This document shows positions 45,435 through 56,547 of a DNA stretch of 64,000 nucleotides, one piece after another. This DNA is from Pistacia vera (Eukaryota; Streptophyta; Magnoliopsida; Sapindales; Anacardiaceae), in the NCBI RefSeq assembly GCF_008641045.1, contig NW_022196244.1:186001-250000 (forward strand), written 5' to 3'. How positions within the stretch are numbered: position 1 is the stretch's first letter; each line of letters starts with the position of its first letter. A program made the position numbers and the translations under genes. The notes beneath the pieces were generated by a model, which was given only the letters and a program-made list of their open reading frames with translations, made no database searches and had not been told where the DNA came from.

Positions 45435-46558
45435 TTTCTCTTAACACAAATCACTACAATCTACCACTTTTCCTAACCCAACACAACTCACACTCAACCA
45501 ACACAAGGATTCACAATTGAACTCCAAATCAAGCACAAATGCACAGTTCTCACATACACAACAGTTGAATCTCCAATTAACCCCTAACAGTTCAAAATTC
45601 ACAATTAAACCCAAAATCACAAAACTTCCAAATGCAGTCAAACAACTTCAATATCACAAACCCAACTTCCTCAACACAAAACAACTCAAAATCAACACTT
45701 CCCAAATCAAAATAACTCCACAATTTGCATCAATATTCACAACTCGAGCAATTCAATCAATTTCTCAAAATTAAAGAATCAAAAACCAAAATTGATCTAG
45801 TTCAAGGCTGAGGAACTTGAAATCTTACCTCACCCACAACGAATTCACCTTCAATTTCATCAATTTCTACCCAAACGCAAGATCCCTTAATTTTGGAAAA
45901 CCTAGGGTTCCCAAAATTTCTTCAATACTCTGCAAAATCCTTGAAAAAGTAAGGTGTTGGGTGTTTATGGGAGTGATTGAGTGGAGTGGTGCGAGAAAAT
46001 TGACTGGAAAATGTCAAAAATTGAAGAGGAGGATTTTGGTTCTTGGAGGCTTTTTTAGAGTTCCTGTGAAAATGGGGAAAGAAAAGGCGGGTTTGTATAG
46101 AAAACATATTTTGCCATGGTGAAATGGAAATTTTTCCGTGGCTAAATTCTGGAATTTCTTCTACTTCATGTTAGATCTGCTCGATTTCGCGAGGAAATTT
46201 TTTTTCTTGTCGTGGTGAAAATCTTGGAAATTTGGCATATGGATCACAGTATGTACGATGCCGTGGGCAAAAAACATTCCTTGCCACGGCTAAAAATGAA
46301 ATTTCAAAATACACATGTTGGCAGTGAGTTTCTTGCTGCGGCAAAATGGCTTCCTTGCTACGGCAAAGTCTGGAAAATTTTGCTTCATTCCAAATTTCAA
46401 TCTTTCACTTGAAACAAAAAAAGAAAAAAAAAATTAATCATTCCCTAAGTCAAATAATACATAAACAAAATGTAAAACAACTAAAAATGAAAAAGTTTGG
46501 GTTGTCTCCCAAGAAGCGCTTGTTTATTGTCAGAAGCTCGACTTTCTCAAGTCCTTCA
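45435..46558. other. Athila-like internal spacer
   Basis: Non-coding sequence between the protease part and the late ORF. It contains scattered tgccgtggc / ttgctacggc words (46135-46370) and an A-rich run at 46410-46430. The frames at 45817-46122 and 45922-46107 look accidental. Confidence 0.5.
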
Positions 46559-47571
46559 TCAATCTAGACTATCCACATACATCACACCCTGAACATTTTC
46601 CTTGGAATGAGGCTTCACTTGTTGATAATTCTTGGCACATGAGGTCTTTGTTGAGAGCTTAACCACCCATTTCCATCCCTTGGTCATTCCTTTTAGGGTC
46701 CGAGCATTCTCATTGACACCTTTTCGAGATTTTAATTTTCCATCAGCATTCTTGAAATGAGAAGGTGCTGAAGTGGTCTCCCGGTTAGCATTCCTTTTCG
46801 GCCCCACTTTCGATTTGCATGATCTTATACCTAAATCTTTACAACTTTGTCCCTTGTGAAGAAACATGCTCAATTGTGGCTTGTCTAAGTATATTGTACA
46901 AAGTTTTGGTTTATGATCTTTATCTTCGATCTGCTTTGACTGGACCATGCATTCCTTAAATGGCGATTTAGGATCATCAATCTTGGAAGTTTTAGTTGCC
47001 GACTGATCCATCGAGTCGATTTTGAAACATGAATCTTGCTTTGATGGAAATTTTAGAGTCTCAAGGACTTTAAATGTCACTTTTTCATCTTGCACCCTCA
47101 TGATCAACTTCCCCTCTTGTACATCAATTAAGGCTCTTCTGGTAGCAAGAAATGGTCATCCTAAGATGAGAGGTATCTCCTTGTCTTCTTCCATATCCAA
47201 CATAACAAAGTCTGCAGGAATTATGAATTTATCCACCCTAACAAACATATCTTCAACAATGCCTAGTGGATACTTAATTGATTGATCAGCAAGTTGAAGA
47301 GAAACCATGGTCAGTTTGACTTCCCCGATTCCCAATTTCTTGAAAACAGAAAGAGGCATTAGGTTAACGCTAGCACCCAAGTCACACAAAACTCGATCAA
47401 ATGTAACATCTCAACACAAGGGATAGTGAAACTCCCTGGATCCTTGAGCTTTGGTGGTAACTTGTTCTGCAAAATGGCACTGCATTCATTTGTAAGCATC
47501 ACAGTTTCATCCTCTTCCAACATTCTTTTGTTTGACAGAATTTCCTTGAGGAACTTAGCATAGCTCGACAT
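46559..47571 (-). pseudogene. Athila-like protease region
   Basis: SSYAKFLKEILSNKRMLEED and ILQNKLPPKLKDPGSFTIPC lead into the aspartic protease CDLGASVNLMPLSVFKKLGI, LADQSIKYPLGIVEDMFVRV and IPADFVMLDMEEDKEIPLIL. A frameshift separates the two (near 47390). After the protease comes a spacer frame (47107-46559) instead of RT. Confidence 0.85.
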
Positions 47572-47599
47572 CTGCTACAAGGCATTTGTAAAGGGAATA

Positions 47600-49247
47600 T
47601 TAATGTGCAGTTTTTTGAAAACATCAAGAAATTTCATGAACTGCTTATCTTGATTTTGCTTTCTGAGCCTTTTAGGAAAAGGAACTGGAGGGATGTGATT
47701 GCCAACTTTGATGATATTTTAGGAAATGACATTTTTTCCTTCTTTTGCTTCGACATCTTTTCCTTATTTGGTTCTTCTTTTCTGGGACTTGTTGGCCTCT
47801 CCTCAACAATGATCTCTTCATCGACTTCTTCCTCAGATTCTTCCTTCTTCTCTGGTGGGTTCTCATCCTTCCCTTTTTGTTCAACCTCTTCTAAGACTAT
47901 TCCACTCCTTAGCATAATTGCATTTACTTGCATTCTTGGATTGGTCACGGTGTTGCTTGGTAAGGAACCTTGCACCTCCAATTTGACCCATTTGCACCTC
48001 CAATTTTCGAATAGATGCCCATTGATTTCTAAAATTTACCCTTGTCTCATTCATAAAATCTGTGGTCTCTTGCATGAATTTCCCAACATATTCTCCAATC
48101 TCGACATTCTTTACTCACATGGTTGATGGTTCACCCCTAATTGATAGTTTAGCATGGTCCTTTGATTCAATTGATTGTTTTGATTGCCCCATGACAAGTT
48201 TGACTGACTTCTCTAACCAGGATTATAAGTGTTGGAGAAAGGATTATTTTGTTGTCTCTTATTCCAGCCAAATAGTTGACTTGTTCTGATGATGAGGAGG
48301 ATGAAACAAAGGTGTTCCCCATTTGGCTGTCAATGCTCACATGGTTACCTGCACAAAAATCACATGTTACTTAAGGTGTTTGAATGGAATTAACATGCAT
48401 ACCTCCTATTTGCTTCTGAAGCGTGGCAAGTTGGGCTGAAATGGCTATGTAGGCATCAACTTCATGAATACCCATGGACTTCTTCGGCCCTATTCTATCA
48501 TCCACTCTTTGTTAGTTGTTGCTAAAACTTCAAGTAACTCTTGAGCTTCCACCGGTGTTTTGTTCTGTAAAGTTCCTCCAGCTGTTGCGTCTACCATTGT
48601 TCAAATATTTGGTAGCAAACCTGAATAGAATGTCTGGACTTGCATCCAAACAGGCAGACAATGGTATGGACACTTCCTCAACATTTCCTTGAATCTCTCC
48701 CATGCTTCATTAATGATTCATGGTCGCCTTGTAAAAAAGAGGTAATATCTTTTCTCATTTTTGTTGAAAGAGTTGGTGCATAGTACTTGTACAGGAATTT
48801 TTGTGCTAGATCATTCCATGTAGTGATGGTTCCAATGGGTAATGACATTAGCCATCCTTTTGCCTTATCTTTCAATAAGAATGGAAACAGACGCAATCTA
48901 ATAGCATCATCTGTCACCCCGTTGTGCTTGAATGTGTCGCAGATTTCCAGAAAGTTGGCTATGTGCATATTCGGATCTTCATTAGGATCACCCCCAAAAT
49001 GTACTGATTGTTGAATCATTTGGATTATAGCCGACTTTATCTCAAAGTTATTCGCCTCAACAGGTGGTCTTGTAATGCTCGGACTACACCTATCAACTTG
49101 TGGAAGTGAAAATTCCCTTAAAGTTCTATTTTCAACCATTTCAATGACTCTGACCTCTCGTTCTCTTCTCTCTTTGATGAGTCTTCTTGCGGTTCTTTCA
49201 ATCTCTAGATCAATAGGAACCACTGGATGATTTCTTGTTTTTTGCAT
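47600..49247 (-). pseudogene. Athila-like gag
   Basis: It starts MQKTRNHPVVPIDLEIERTA; the capsid has NFEIKSAIIQMIQQSVHFGG, LEICDTFKHNGVTDDAIRLR, LFPFLLKDKAKGWLMSLPIG and TTWNDLAQKFLYKYY (Retrotrans_gag). Breaks follow at about 48680. The partial knuckle CDFCAGNH lies near 48345. A charged tail ENPPEKKEESEEEVDEEI lies before the protease. Confidence 0.85.
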
Positions 49248-49404
49248 AAACTACATAGGAAAGAAAAAGAGCGTGAGATCACAAGCAAACAAAAAGAAAA
49301 ATTAAACTAAAAACAATTAAACTAAAAATTAAACCCCATTTTAGCGAAAACTAGAAAACTTCAATATTAACACAAAATCAATCCCCACAATGGCGCCAAA
49401 AACT

Positions 49405-49676
49405 TGATGTGTGCTTTTACAAACATGCATATTTAGCAAGTGCACTAGTCGCAAAAAGTAATAAAGTGATAAGTAGAGTATCGTTCCCACGAGGATAGAG
49501 TGCTAAGTACCAATTTTCCTAGTTTTATAACTAATTGAAGAGCACAAAAATGTTTGGATTTGCGGGAGAAAGTAAAGCTGAAATTTAAATCACAAAATTT
49601 AACAACTAAAATTAAAAGTAAACTAATAAACACAAATTCAATTCAAGGCAAGAGAGGTTAGGGTTTCAATGTAACT
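49405..49676 (-). repeat. 5' LTR of the Athila-like element, truncated
   Basis: 272 bp remain from the end nearest the primer site (CACATCA, then the site). It is cut at 49676 where a TGTAACTCCCC LTR start follows. Confidence 0.8.
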
Positions 49677-49910
49677 CCCCACTTGAGGTACGTAGCTAAT
49701 GTTTCTTCTTTTGCTTTTATTTGAGTTGGTTTATTAGTATTATTGTTTGGTTGACCTTTGATTGAGTGATATGTTGAACACTTGCTTTGAAATTGGTTGA
49801 AAATAGAAGAAGTTCAGTGTTCCAGGCTTCGCCGGGGCGAAGAATAATCTTCGCCGCGACGAAGAGGTGTTGAAACCACGGGAAACTGTTGGACAGTTTC
49901 GCCGCGGTAG
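49677..49910 (+). mobile_element. 5' fragment of a gypsy LTR
   Basis: It begins TGTAACTCCCCACTTGAGGT, the same family as the solo LTR 38845-40918. It runs through gcttcgcc/cttcgccgcg motifs and breaks off at 49910, where Athila/Tat sequence begins abruptly. Confidence 0.75.
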
Positions 49911-50216
49911 GAAGTGCAAGTAAAGGATGTTCAGTTGTCCAAGCTAATCAACAAAGATGAAGGAACAAAAGGTTTCTCCTCACCAACACTCCATAAGGCA
50001 ATAGAGCATTGTAGACCTTTGATTCTTTATCCAAATCGACTTAGGGACATTAAATAGGATAAACAATTTTCTAAAATTTTTAATATGCTTTCTAAAGTTG
50101 ACATTAACTTGCTTCTTTTGGATGTTATCAGGAATATGCCTTCCTACGCAAAGTTTTTCAAGGAAGTCAACACCAAAAAGAGAAGATATGAGAAGAATAA
50201 GAAAGTCATGGTTTTA

Positions 50217-50669
50217 TGTCATGGCCCCATCTTACCGGAGGCACGGCCGGGTGGAGTTCACAAAGTACCAACCCACTCTTCGTGACTTAAGGAATATCTC
50301 CCCTTGGTCTTGGGTTCGAGTGGTGGGGGAGGCGAAAGAAATCCCTTAAGGGGAGGGGAGATATTCCTTAGAGTCACGAAGAGTGGGTTGGTGCTTTGTG
50401 AACTCCACTCGGCCGTGCCTCCGGTAAGATGGGGCTGTGACAATAAAAAAGCGCCTTTTTATGTAACGGATAGCATGGTGGGCCCCACTACTACCCGGCC
50501 GCACTGACCATATTGCTTCACGTGGCAGGTATTGTTCCCCCCTTAAGGGATTTCTTTGCCACCCCTATGGCTCGAAGCTAGCCCGATGGTACTCACCATG
50601 CTTCCCAATTGTCTATAGCCCCTTGGTCTTGTGTTTGAGTGATAGGGGAGGAGAAGAAATCCCTTAAAA

Positions 50670-50722
<53 letters not shown>

Positions 50723-50801
50723 AATACTGAGTAGAATCATCACGAGTAGTGGGTGCTTTGTGATCTCCCAACCGTGCCTCCGGTTAGATGGGGCCGTGAC
50801 A
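50217..50801 (+). mobile_element. Fold-back element with tRNA-like motifs, copy 1 (585 bp)
   Basis: Inverted ends TGTCATGGCCCCATC and (reversed) TGTCACGGCCCCATC, continuing about 30 bp, with exact TSD TTTTA (50212-50216 and 50802-50806). Removing it restores the host frame (KVMV then LEVASAVLQ). The first 226 bp are themselves a hairpin (arms about 50217-50304 and 50351-50442). A pol III B-box-like GGTTCGAGTGG (50313-50323) and an A-box-like GGCCGAGTGG (in the arms) recall tRNA-Ser/Leu. A G51 tract lies at 50670-50720. I do not recognise the family. Confidence 0.75.
50670..50720. repeat. Poly-G tract, 51 bases
   Basis: An uninterrupted run of 51 G. The duplicate at 57349-57363 has 15. Likely to form G-quadruplexes and hard to sequence, so its length is doubtful. 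Confidence 0.8.
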
Positions 50802-51631
50802 TTTTAGAAGTTGCTAGTGCGGTTCTCCAACAAAACGTGCCTCCTAAATTGAAAGATCTTAGAAGTTTCAACATAAACATCACCATGGGAGACAAGAAAA
50901 TCGCGAAAGCTATGCTAGACTTGGGAGCAAGTATCAATCTCATGCCTTACTCAATATACTTGCAACTAGGTTTAGGGGAGCTTAAGCCAACAACTAAATA
51001 CACAAAGGGGATGGTTAAGGATTTGTTGGTACAAGTCGACCAGCTAATTGTTCCCATCAACTTTGTGGTTTTAGAGATGGAAGAAGTACCTTCAAAGGAC
51101 AAGGAGTATACAATTTTGCTTGGTAGACCATTCATGGCAACAACCAAGACAATTATAGATGCATTTAAAGGGAATTTATTTATGACAGTCTTGGGATAGA
51201 CTGTTGAATTTAAAGTGTTTGGTTCTCTACCTATTCCTTCTACTCTTACTTTTGATGAGTGTTCTTTTATTGATTGTGTGGACTCACTTGTTTATGACAC
51301 TTATTTGTAGGAGAAGATAGAAGATAAGCTTGAAGCTACACTAACACTTGATAGGGTAGAGGAAACACCTGATGAGGAAACTAAGGGATTCCGTGAGATT
51401 CCAGATAGAGTAATTCCTGTTTTACCACAAGAAATTTCTAGTAAACCTTTAGAGTTACCAATATCCCTACATAGGGATGAGCCTAATCCACCTAAGTTAG
51501 AGTTTAAAGAGCTACCTAAGCACCTTAAATATGTATTTTGTGAAAGGGAGATACTCATCCTGTCATAATTTCTGCAAGCTTGACCCAAACACAAGAAGAG
51601 CAACTAGTAAGGGAGCTTAGTAGACTTATGA

Positions 51632-51800
51632 TGCGTGTAAATGCAACACCTAATTTTACCTCACTAAATTCTAATGCAAAGTCATGTAGTAGCAAAGAGC
51701 AAGTAAGGGTCTCTCCCACAAAGTATTTGTGAACTTAATTAATTATCCACTTCTAACGGGGTTTGTCATGAATTATAAAAACTCAACAAAAACTTAAAAA
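51632..51800 (-). repeat. Fragment of a Tat/Athila-type LTR
   Basis: It matches 58272-58440 (start tgatgcgtgtaaatgcaaca), including the adjoining host bases. It breaks off in a poly-A run, after which gag sequence starts. Confidence 0.85.
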
Positions 51801-51810
51801 AAAAAAAAAT

Positions 51811-52935
51811 CCTGCATATATTTGGGGAAGCAACAAGGAATTATGAGCTAGAAAATATCCATCATAGCATATTGCCTTCCTTCTACAGAGTCCCTAATAA
51901 AGACCCTTTGATGTTCTAAGAGATTTTTATGCTACTGTTCAGATTTTTCCATTGCAAGGACTCAATGAGAATTAACTAAGGATGAGATGTTTTCCTACAC
52001 GTTGAAGGATAGAGCTAAAGCTTGGTGTATGACTTTTTCAACCTAGTTCATTGACTACATGGGAGTGGTTTACCATAATTTCATGGGCAAATTTTCCTCT
52101 CATCAAAAGACCATTGACTTGAGGACTAAGATTGTGACATTTTCAATGGAATGAGAGCCTTTTCATAGGCATGGAACAAATTTAAGTTGCTTCTCATCAA
52201 TGTCCTTACCATCATTACCTGTTTCAATTACAAAATTAGTTTTTCTATGATGAATTACACAATATGTCAATATATAGTGGGCAACACTGCTGGTGGAGCA
52301 ATGGGTGAGAAAATTGGTGCAGAAGCATTTGAGCTATACAAGAGGTGGTGCTAATTCCCAACAAAGAGTGTGAGAGGAAGAAAAGTTGGAGTACATGAAT
52401 TAAGCTCGCCAATGAGATGGCTATGTAACTTGCTGAATTGACTAACAAGTCAACTTTTGACTACCAAAAACACAACAATAATGGGTATGTGGAGTTTGTG
52501 GTGTTTTAGGGCAGATGCTAACACTTGTTCTTTGTCTTATATTCTTATGTAGGGATGAACAAGACAAGCCAATTTGACGGAGTCTTACCAACCTAAGCCT
52601 AGGATGATCCTTATTCAAATACTTACGATCTTGGTGGGGAAATCATCCTAATTTCTCTTGGAAGACTAATAATAATCCTCCTTTACCTAGAACCCAAGGC
52701 TAGTCAGTTTCCAAACTAGCCATACCACTTAACCACCTGAAAATCCACTTGGAAAAAAGCTTAAATGCCTTTATTCAAGTTAGTAGAGAATCAGGAGAAG
52801 TAATCAAAGGTTGGATTCTTTAGAAGTCTATGAAGAGGTAAATGCAAGTTGGGCAACTTGCAAGTCAACTATAAGGCCATCAACAAGGAAAGTTGCTGAG
52901 TCAACCTAGTGTGATAGACAGAAAATCCTAAGGGT
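51811..52935 (+). pseudogene. Athila/Tat gag duplicate with many single-base deletions
   Basis: It aligns to 55430-56585 base for base except for missing single bases about every 25-40 bp (for example gatgttctaagag for gatgttcataagag; gtagggatgaac for gtagggaatgaac). No open frame of note survives. The zinc-knuckle region (ggagtttgtggtgttttaggg) is still recognisable. The error pattern suggests uncorrected long-read sequence rather than biology. Confidence 0.8.
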
Positions 52936-53651
52936 TCTACCATTCTAAGGACATACATGACAATATACAATGAATACAAATTACATGATGTAGAAAAATA
53001 ACTTTAATTGATTATAGAAATTATTACAAGAGTCAACATTACAATAATGGATTGGCTTTAGGGCACCTACTCAAATAATCCAAAAATAACTTAAAACAAA
53101 AGTCGTGCAAGGAAGATATTGCAAGCACACGTATATACACTAGAGTAGGGGTCGCTAGGCCAATTCATACAAGATACAAGATAGTTTTCCTTAAAAAAAA
53201 AAAAAAAAAAAAAAATTCTGGACAAAGTGCAAGAACAAGTCACGACAAATATTTACAAGCATAGATTCATCCTCACATCCTCAGAATTTGCAATAGTCTC
53301 CAAGGCCTCCATGTGAATTGCAGTTCGGCAAAGAGAATCTCCCAAAGCTTTTAGATGTGCTATAGCTCCAAAAGAGAAACCCCTTATGAAAATTCATAAG
53401 AGGGAACAGTTAGCCAAACTCACTAAGAGGCCGAGGTAAGAACACTAGAGTTGCACGCTAGACTTCTAAGAAGCTTGTTGGTAGCAAACCCAAAGGAAAG
53501 ATGGGAACAGCTTGACAAAGGCTCCATAGGAAATCACCATCGAGTTGCACACTAGAAAAATTCTCTTGAGGTTTTGAATAAGACATAGAACCTTTCAAGA
53601 CTCCTCCAAGGTCCAAAGAGATAGGAGGGGAAGCCAAAATAAGGGGACAAG
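52936..53651. other. 3' untranslated-like region with polypurine tract
   Basis: No recognised gene. A run of 23 A lies at 53193-53215. The end (aggaggggaagcc, then aaaataaggggacaag) is purine-rich and abuts the LTR at 53652, as a polypurine tract would. So the LTR may serve as the 3' LTR of the upstream partial element as well. Confidence 0.45.
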
Positions 53652-55085
53652 TGATAATCCAATATTTGTCATAGTATCTTGTTATGTTCTTTGTTGTTGT
53701 TTGTGTGTTTTACCTTAAGAATATGTTACTTGGAGGTGGCTTTTACTATTTTGAAGGTACATGAGCTTTTGGAATGCATATGGAAGAAATCATGCAAGAT
53801 GGGTCGAGAATCGGTGTTGAAAAGAGGAAGAAAAATGTGAAGCAACTGGATGGTGCTGGGGTAGATTTTTTCTGCATTGCGGTGCAAAAACATTATTTGG
53901 GTAGAAAGTTAATGCTTCAACATGAAGAATTCGGTGTCGCAGTGCAAAAGAGTTTTAGGTTTGGAATTGTAGCACTATAAAATCACACTGCAACGTGGAT
54001 TGTGGAGAAAATAAAATTCTCACCTTTTCCAACTCTGACTTCAATTTGTACTTTCCCAAAAACACCTTAGCATAGAAAAACTATAAATAGGACATTGTAA
54101 TTTATTTTAGAGGGGATTCTCTTTGACCTAATTTGAGGTTTTATGTTTTTGAGAGTATTGCTTTATTGATAGAAATTGTGAGTTTTTGACAAGGAGAGAA
54201 GGAAGAGGATCAATCTACTTCAATTCCTAGGTGATTTCTTTTCAGTTGCATCTTATTTTGCAATATGATTAGTTTTTTGTTCATTCAATTCACTGGTTTG
54301 AGTTTGATTATTAACAACTAAAAATATTGTGGGAGTTTAGTTCAACCATCATGATTGTATTGGGTATTTGGTGATTTGTTTTATAAAATTTTTTATTGTT
54401 TCTTGTTTAATTGTTCTTCATGATATTAATTAGAATTTTTTGATTGGCCAACTACTTTTTATAATTAAAATTGAGAATTAGGGTTCTAGTGATCATCTTG
54501 CCTTCATTAAGCAAGAATTCAAATTGAATACATGATCGCTATTTTGATTTAGATGGTTGTGTGATTTCCTAGTGCACATTACTTAATTAGCTAACAACTT
54601 GATCATAGAAGCTAATCAGTTAATTATAAACAGAGAATAAACATGATCATTGAAATTCTCTACGGCTTAGTGGAAAAATAAACAATATGAATTTAGGGTT
54701 TAATTGTTTTATTTGCCAAATATTCCAATACATGATTGAGAAGTTAGCTAAATTGCTACTATCACTCTTATTGATTTAATTCATATTCAACAAATTTTGT
54801 TAGTTAGTTTTAATTAATTTACAATTTTCTTTTAGATTAATTTCTTCCATCTTTTGGTTAGAGTGTTTTGGAGTTTATTAATTGTTTAGCTTAGCTGTTA
54901 AAGAAAAAAAATTAAGAATTTAGACCACTGCAATTCTGCGAGAGATCGACCTTGGGAGTATACGTTAAAGAAAAAAAAATTAGGAGTTTAGACCACTGCA
55001 ATTTTGCGAGAGATCGACCTTGGGAGTATACTTGTCAATAACTATTCGTGATTCATGTGCTTGCGAGTATTAAATTTGCACATCA
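53652..55085 (+). repeat. 5' LTR of the Athila/Tat element
   Basis: 1,434 bp, TGATAATCC..TTGCACATCA. Contains a TATA box at 54082 and a tandem 67-bp duplication at 54898-55031 (unit ending ccttgggagtatac). Confidence 0.75.
54082..54089 (+). promoter_or_regulatory. TATA box of the Athila/Tat LTR
   Basis: TATAAATA in the context aaactataaataggacat, 430 bp into the LTR, with no competing motif nearby. Confidence 0.55.
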
Positions 55086-55091
55086 AGTTTT

Positions 55092-55109
55092 TGGTGCCAT
55101 TGCCGAGGA
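55092..55109 (+). promoter_or_regulatory. Primer-binding site (Asp-tRNA type)
   Basis: TGGTGCCATTGCCGAGGA, six bases after the LTR end. It differs by two transitions from the TGGCGCCGTTGCCGAGGA-type site usual in Athila/Tat elements. Confidence 0.8.
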
Positions 55110-55199
55110 ATTGACATTTAAATTCTATATTTGTTTTCTTTGATCTTTGTCCTTTGTTTTATTTGAAATTTTCTTGGTTTTTGCTTTAGGTATATGCAG

Positions 55200-56529
55200 G
55201 CTGAAGATCCTTAGGAGGAAACCTTGTACCACCAATTAATAATATTCATAGGACAAAAGAGAATTTACAAAAGTTAGTTGTAGACATCCCGAGGACATCA
55301 TTGAAGAAGAGCCATTACCTTCCAAGGATGAAAAGGAAAGCTTTGAACGAACAAAAAATATGGAGCCAGTAGGGAACAAAAGGATGATGAAGGAAAATAC
55401 AAGGGCAATCATTGGGCCTGCCACATCTTGCATATAGTTGGGGGAAGCAACAAGGAATTATGAGCTAGAAAATATCCATCATAGCATATTGCCTTCCTTC
55501 TACAGAGTCCCTAATAAAGACCCTTTGATGTTCATAAGAGATTTTTATGCTACTGTTCAGATTTTTCCATTGCAAGGACTCAATGAGAATTAACTAAGGA
55601 TGAGATGTTTTCCCTACACGTTGAAGGATAGAGCTAAAGCTTGGTGTATGACTTTTTCAACCTAGTTCATTGACTACATGGGAGGTGGTTTACCATAAGT
55701 TCATGGGCAAATTTTACTCTCATCAAAAGACCATTGACTTGAGGACTAAGATTGTGACATTTTTTCAAATGGAATGAGAGCCTTTTCATAAGGCATGGGA
55801 CAAATTTAAGTTGCTTCTCATCTAATGTCCTTACCATCATTACCTGTTTCAATTACAAAATTAGTTTTTCTATGATGAATTAACACAATAATGTCAATAT
55901 ATAGTGGGCAACACTGCTGGTGGAGCAATGGGTGAGAAAATTGGTGCAGAAGCATTTGAGCTATACAAGATGTTGTGTGCTAATTCCTAACAAAGAGTGT
56001 GAGAGGAAGAAAAGTTGGAGTACATGAATTAAGCTCCGCCAATGAGATGGCTATGTAACTTGCTGAATTGACTAAACAAGTCAAACTTTTGACTACCAAA
56101 AACACAACGAATAATGAGGTATGTGGAGTTTGTGGTGTTTTAGGGCATGATGCTAACACTTGTTCTTTGTCTTATGATTCTTATGTAGGGAATGAACAAG
56201 AACAAGCCAATTTGATGGAGTCTTACCAACCTAAGCCTAGGAGTGATCCTTATTCAAATACTTACGATCTTGGGTGGGGAAATCATCCTAATTTCTCTTG
56301 GAAGACTAATAATAATCCTACCTTTACCTAGAACCCAAGGCCTAGTCAGTTTCCAAACCTAGCCATACCACTTAACCAACCTAGAAATCCAACCTTGGAA
56401 GAAAGCTTAAATGCCTTTATTCAAGTTAGTAGAGAAAATCAGGAGAGAAGTAATCAAAGGTTGGATTCTTTAGAAGCATCTATGAAGAGGGTAGAAATGC
56501 AAGTTGGGCAACTTGCAAGTCAACTATAA
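55200..56529 (+). pseudogene. Athila/Tat gag
   Basis: Capsid remnants ARNYELENIHHSILPSFYRV, LKDRAKAWCMTF in broken frames. The open end has the intact zinc knuckle CGVCGVLGHDANTC (near 56130) and GWGNHPNFSWKTNNNP, typical of this clade. Frame breaks come from stops and indels. Confidence 0.8.
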
Positions 56530-56547
56530 GGACATCAACAAGGAAAG

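Larger units (their letters stand above)
43262..49676 (-). mobile_element. Athila-like gypsy element lacking pol
   Basis: LTR remnants lie at both sides (43262 onward and 49405-49676; shared caaacatgcatatttagcaag and ggcaagagaggttagggttt). The Asp-tRNA-type primer site TGGCGCCATTGTGGGGA (minus, 49398-49382) follows the 5' LTR. Gag (49247-47600), protease (47389-47156) and an Athila-type late ORF (45434-44385) are present, but RT, RNase H and integrase are missing. The 5' LTR is cut at 49676 by another LTR fragment. Non-autonomous by deletion. Confidence 0.8.
49911..51631 (+). pseudogene. Athila/Tat gag-protease fragment, upstream copy
   Basis: Nearly identical to 56591-58271. Gag end VDINLLLLDVIRNMPSYAKF, then the fold-back insertion 50217-50801, then VASAVLQQNVPPKLKDLRSF and protease MLDLGASINLMPYSIYLQLG, LGRPFMATTKTI. 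Then comes the protease-RT linker with TAG before EKIEDKLEATL. It ends where an LTR piece begins (51632). Confidence 0.85.

Noticed and set aside
50543..50743. Minus-strand frame with a polyproline stretch
   Set aside because: Translation of the poly-G tract, not a protein.
50217..50801. Reading the fold-back element as an actual tRNA gene
   Set aside because: A and B boxes are too far apart and no cloverleaf with an anticodon arm could be drawn; only box-like motifs remain.
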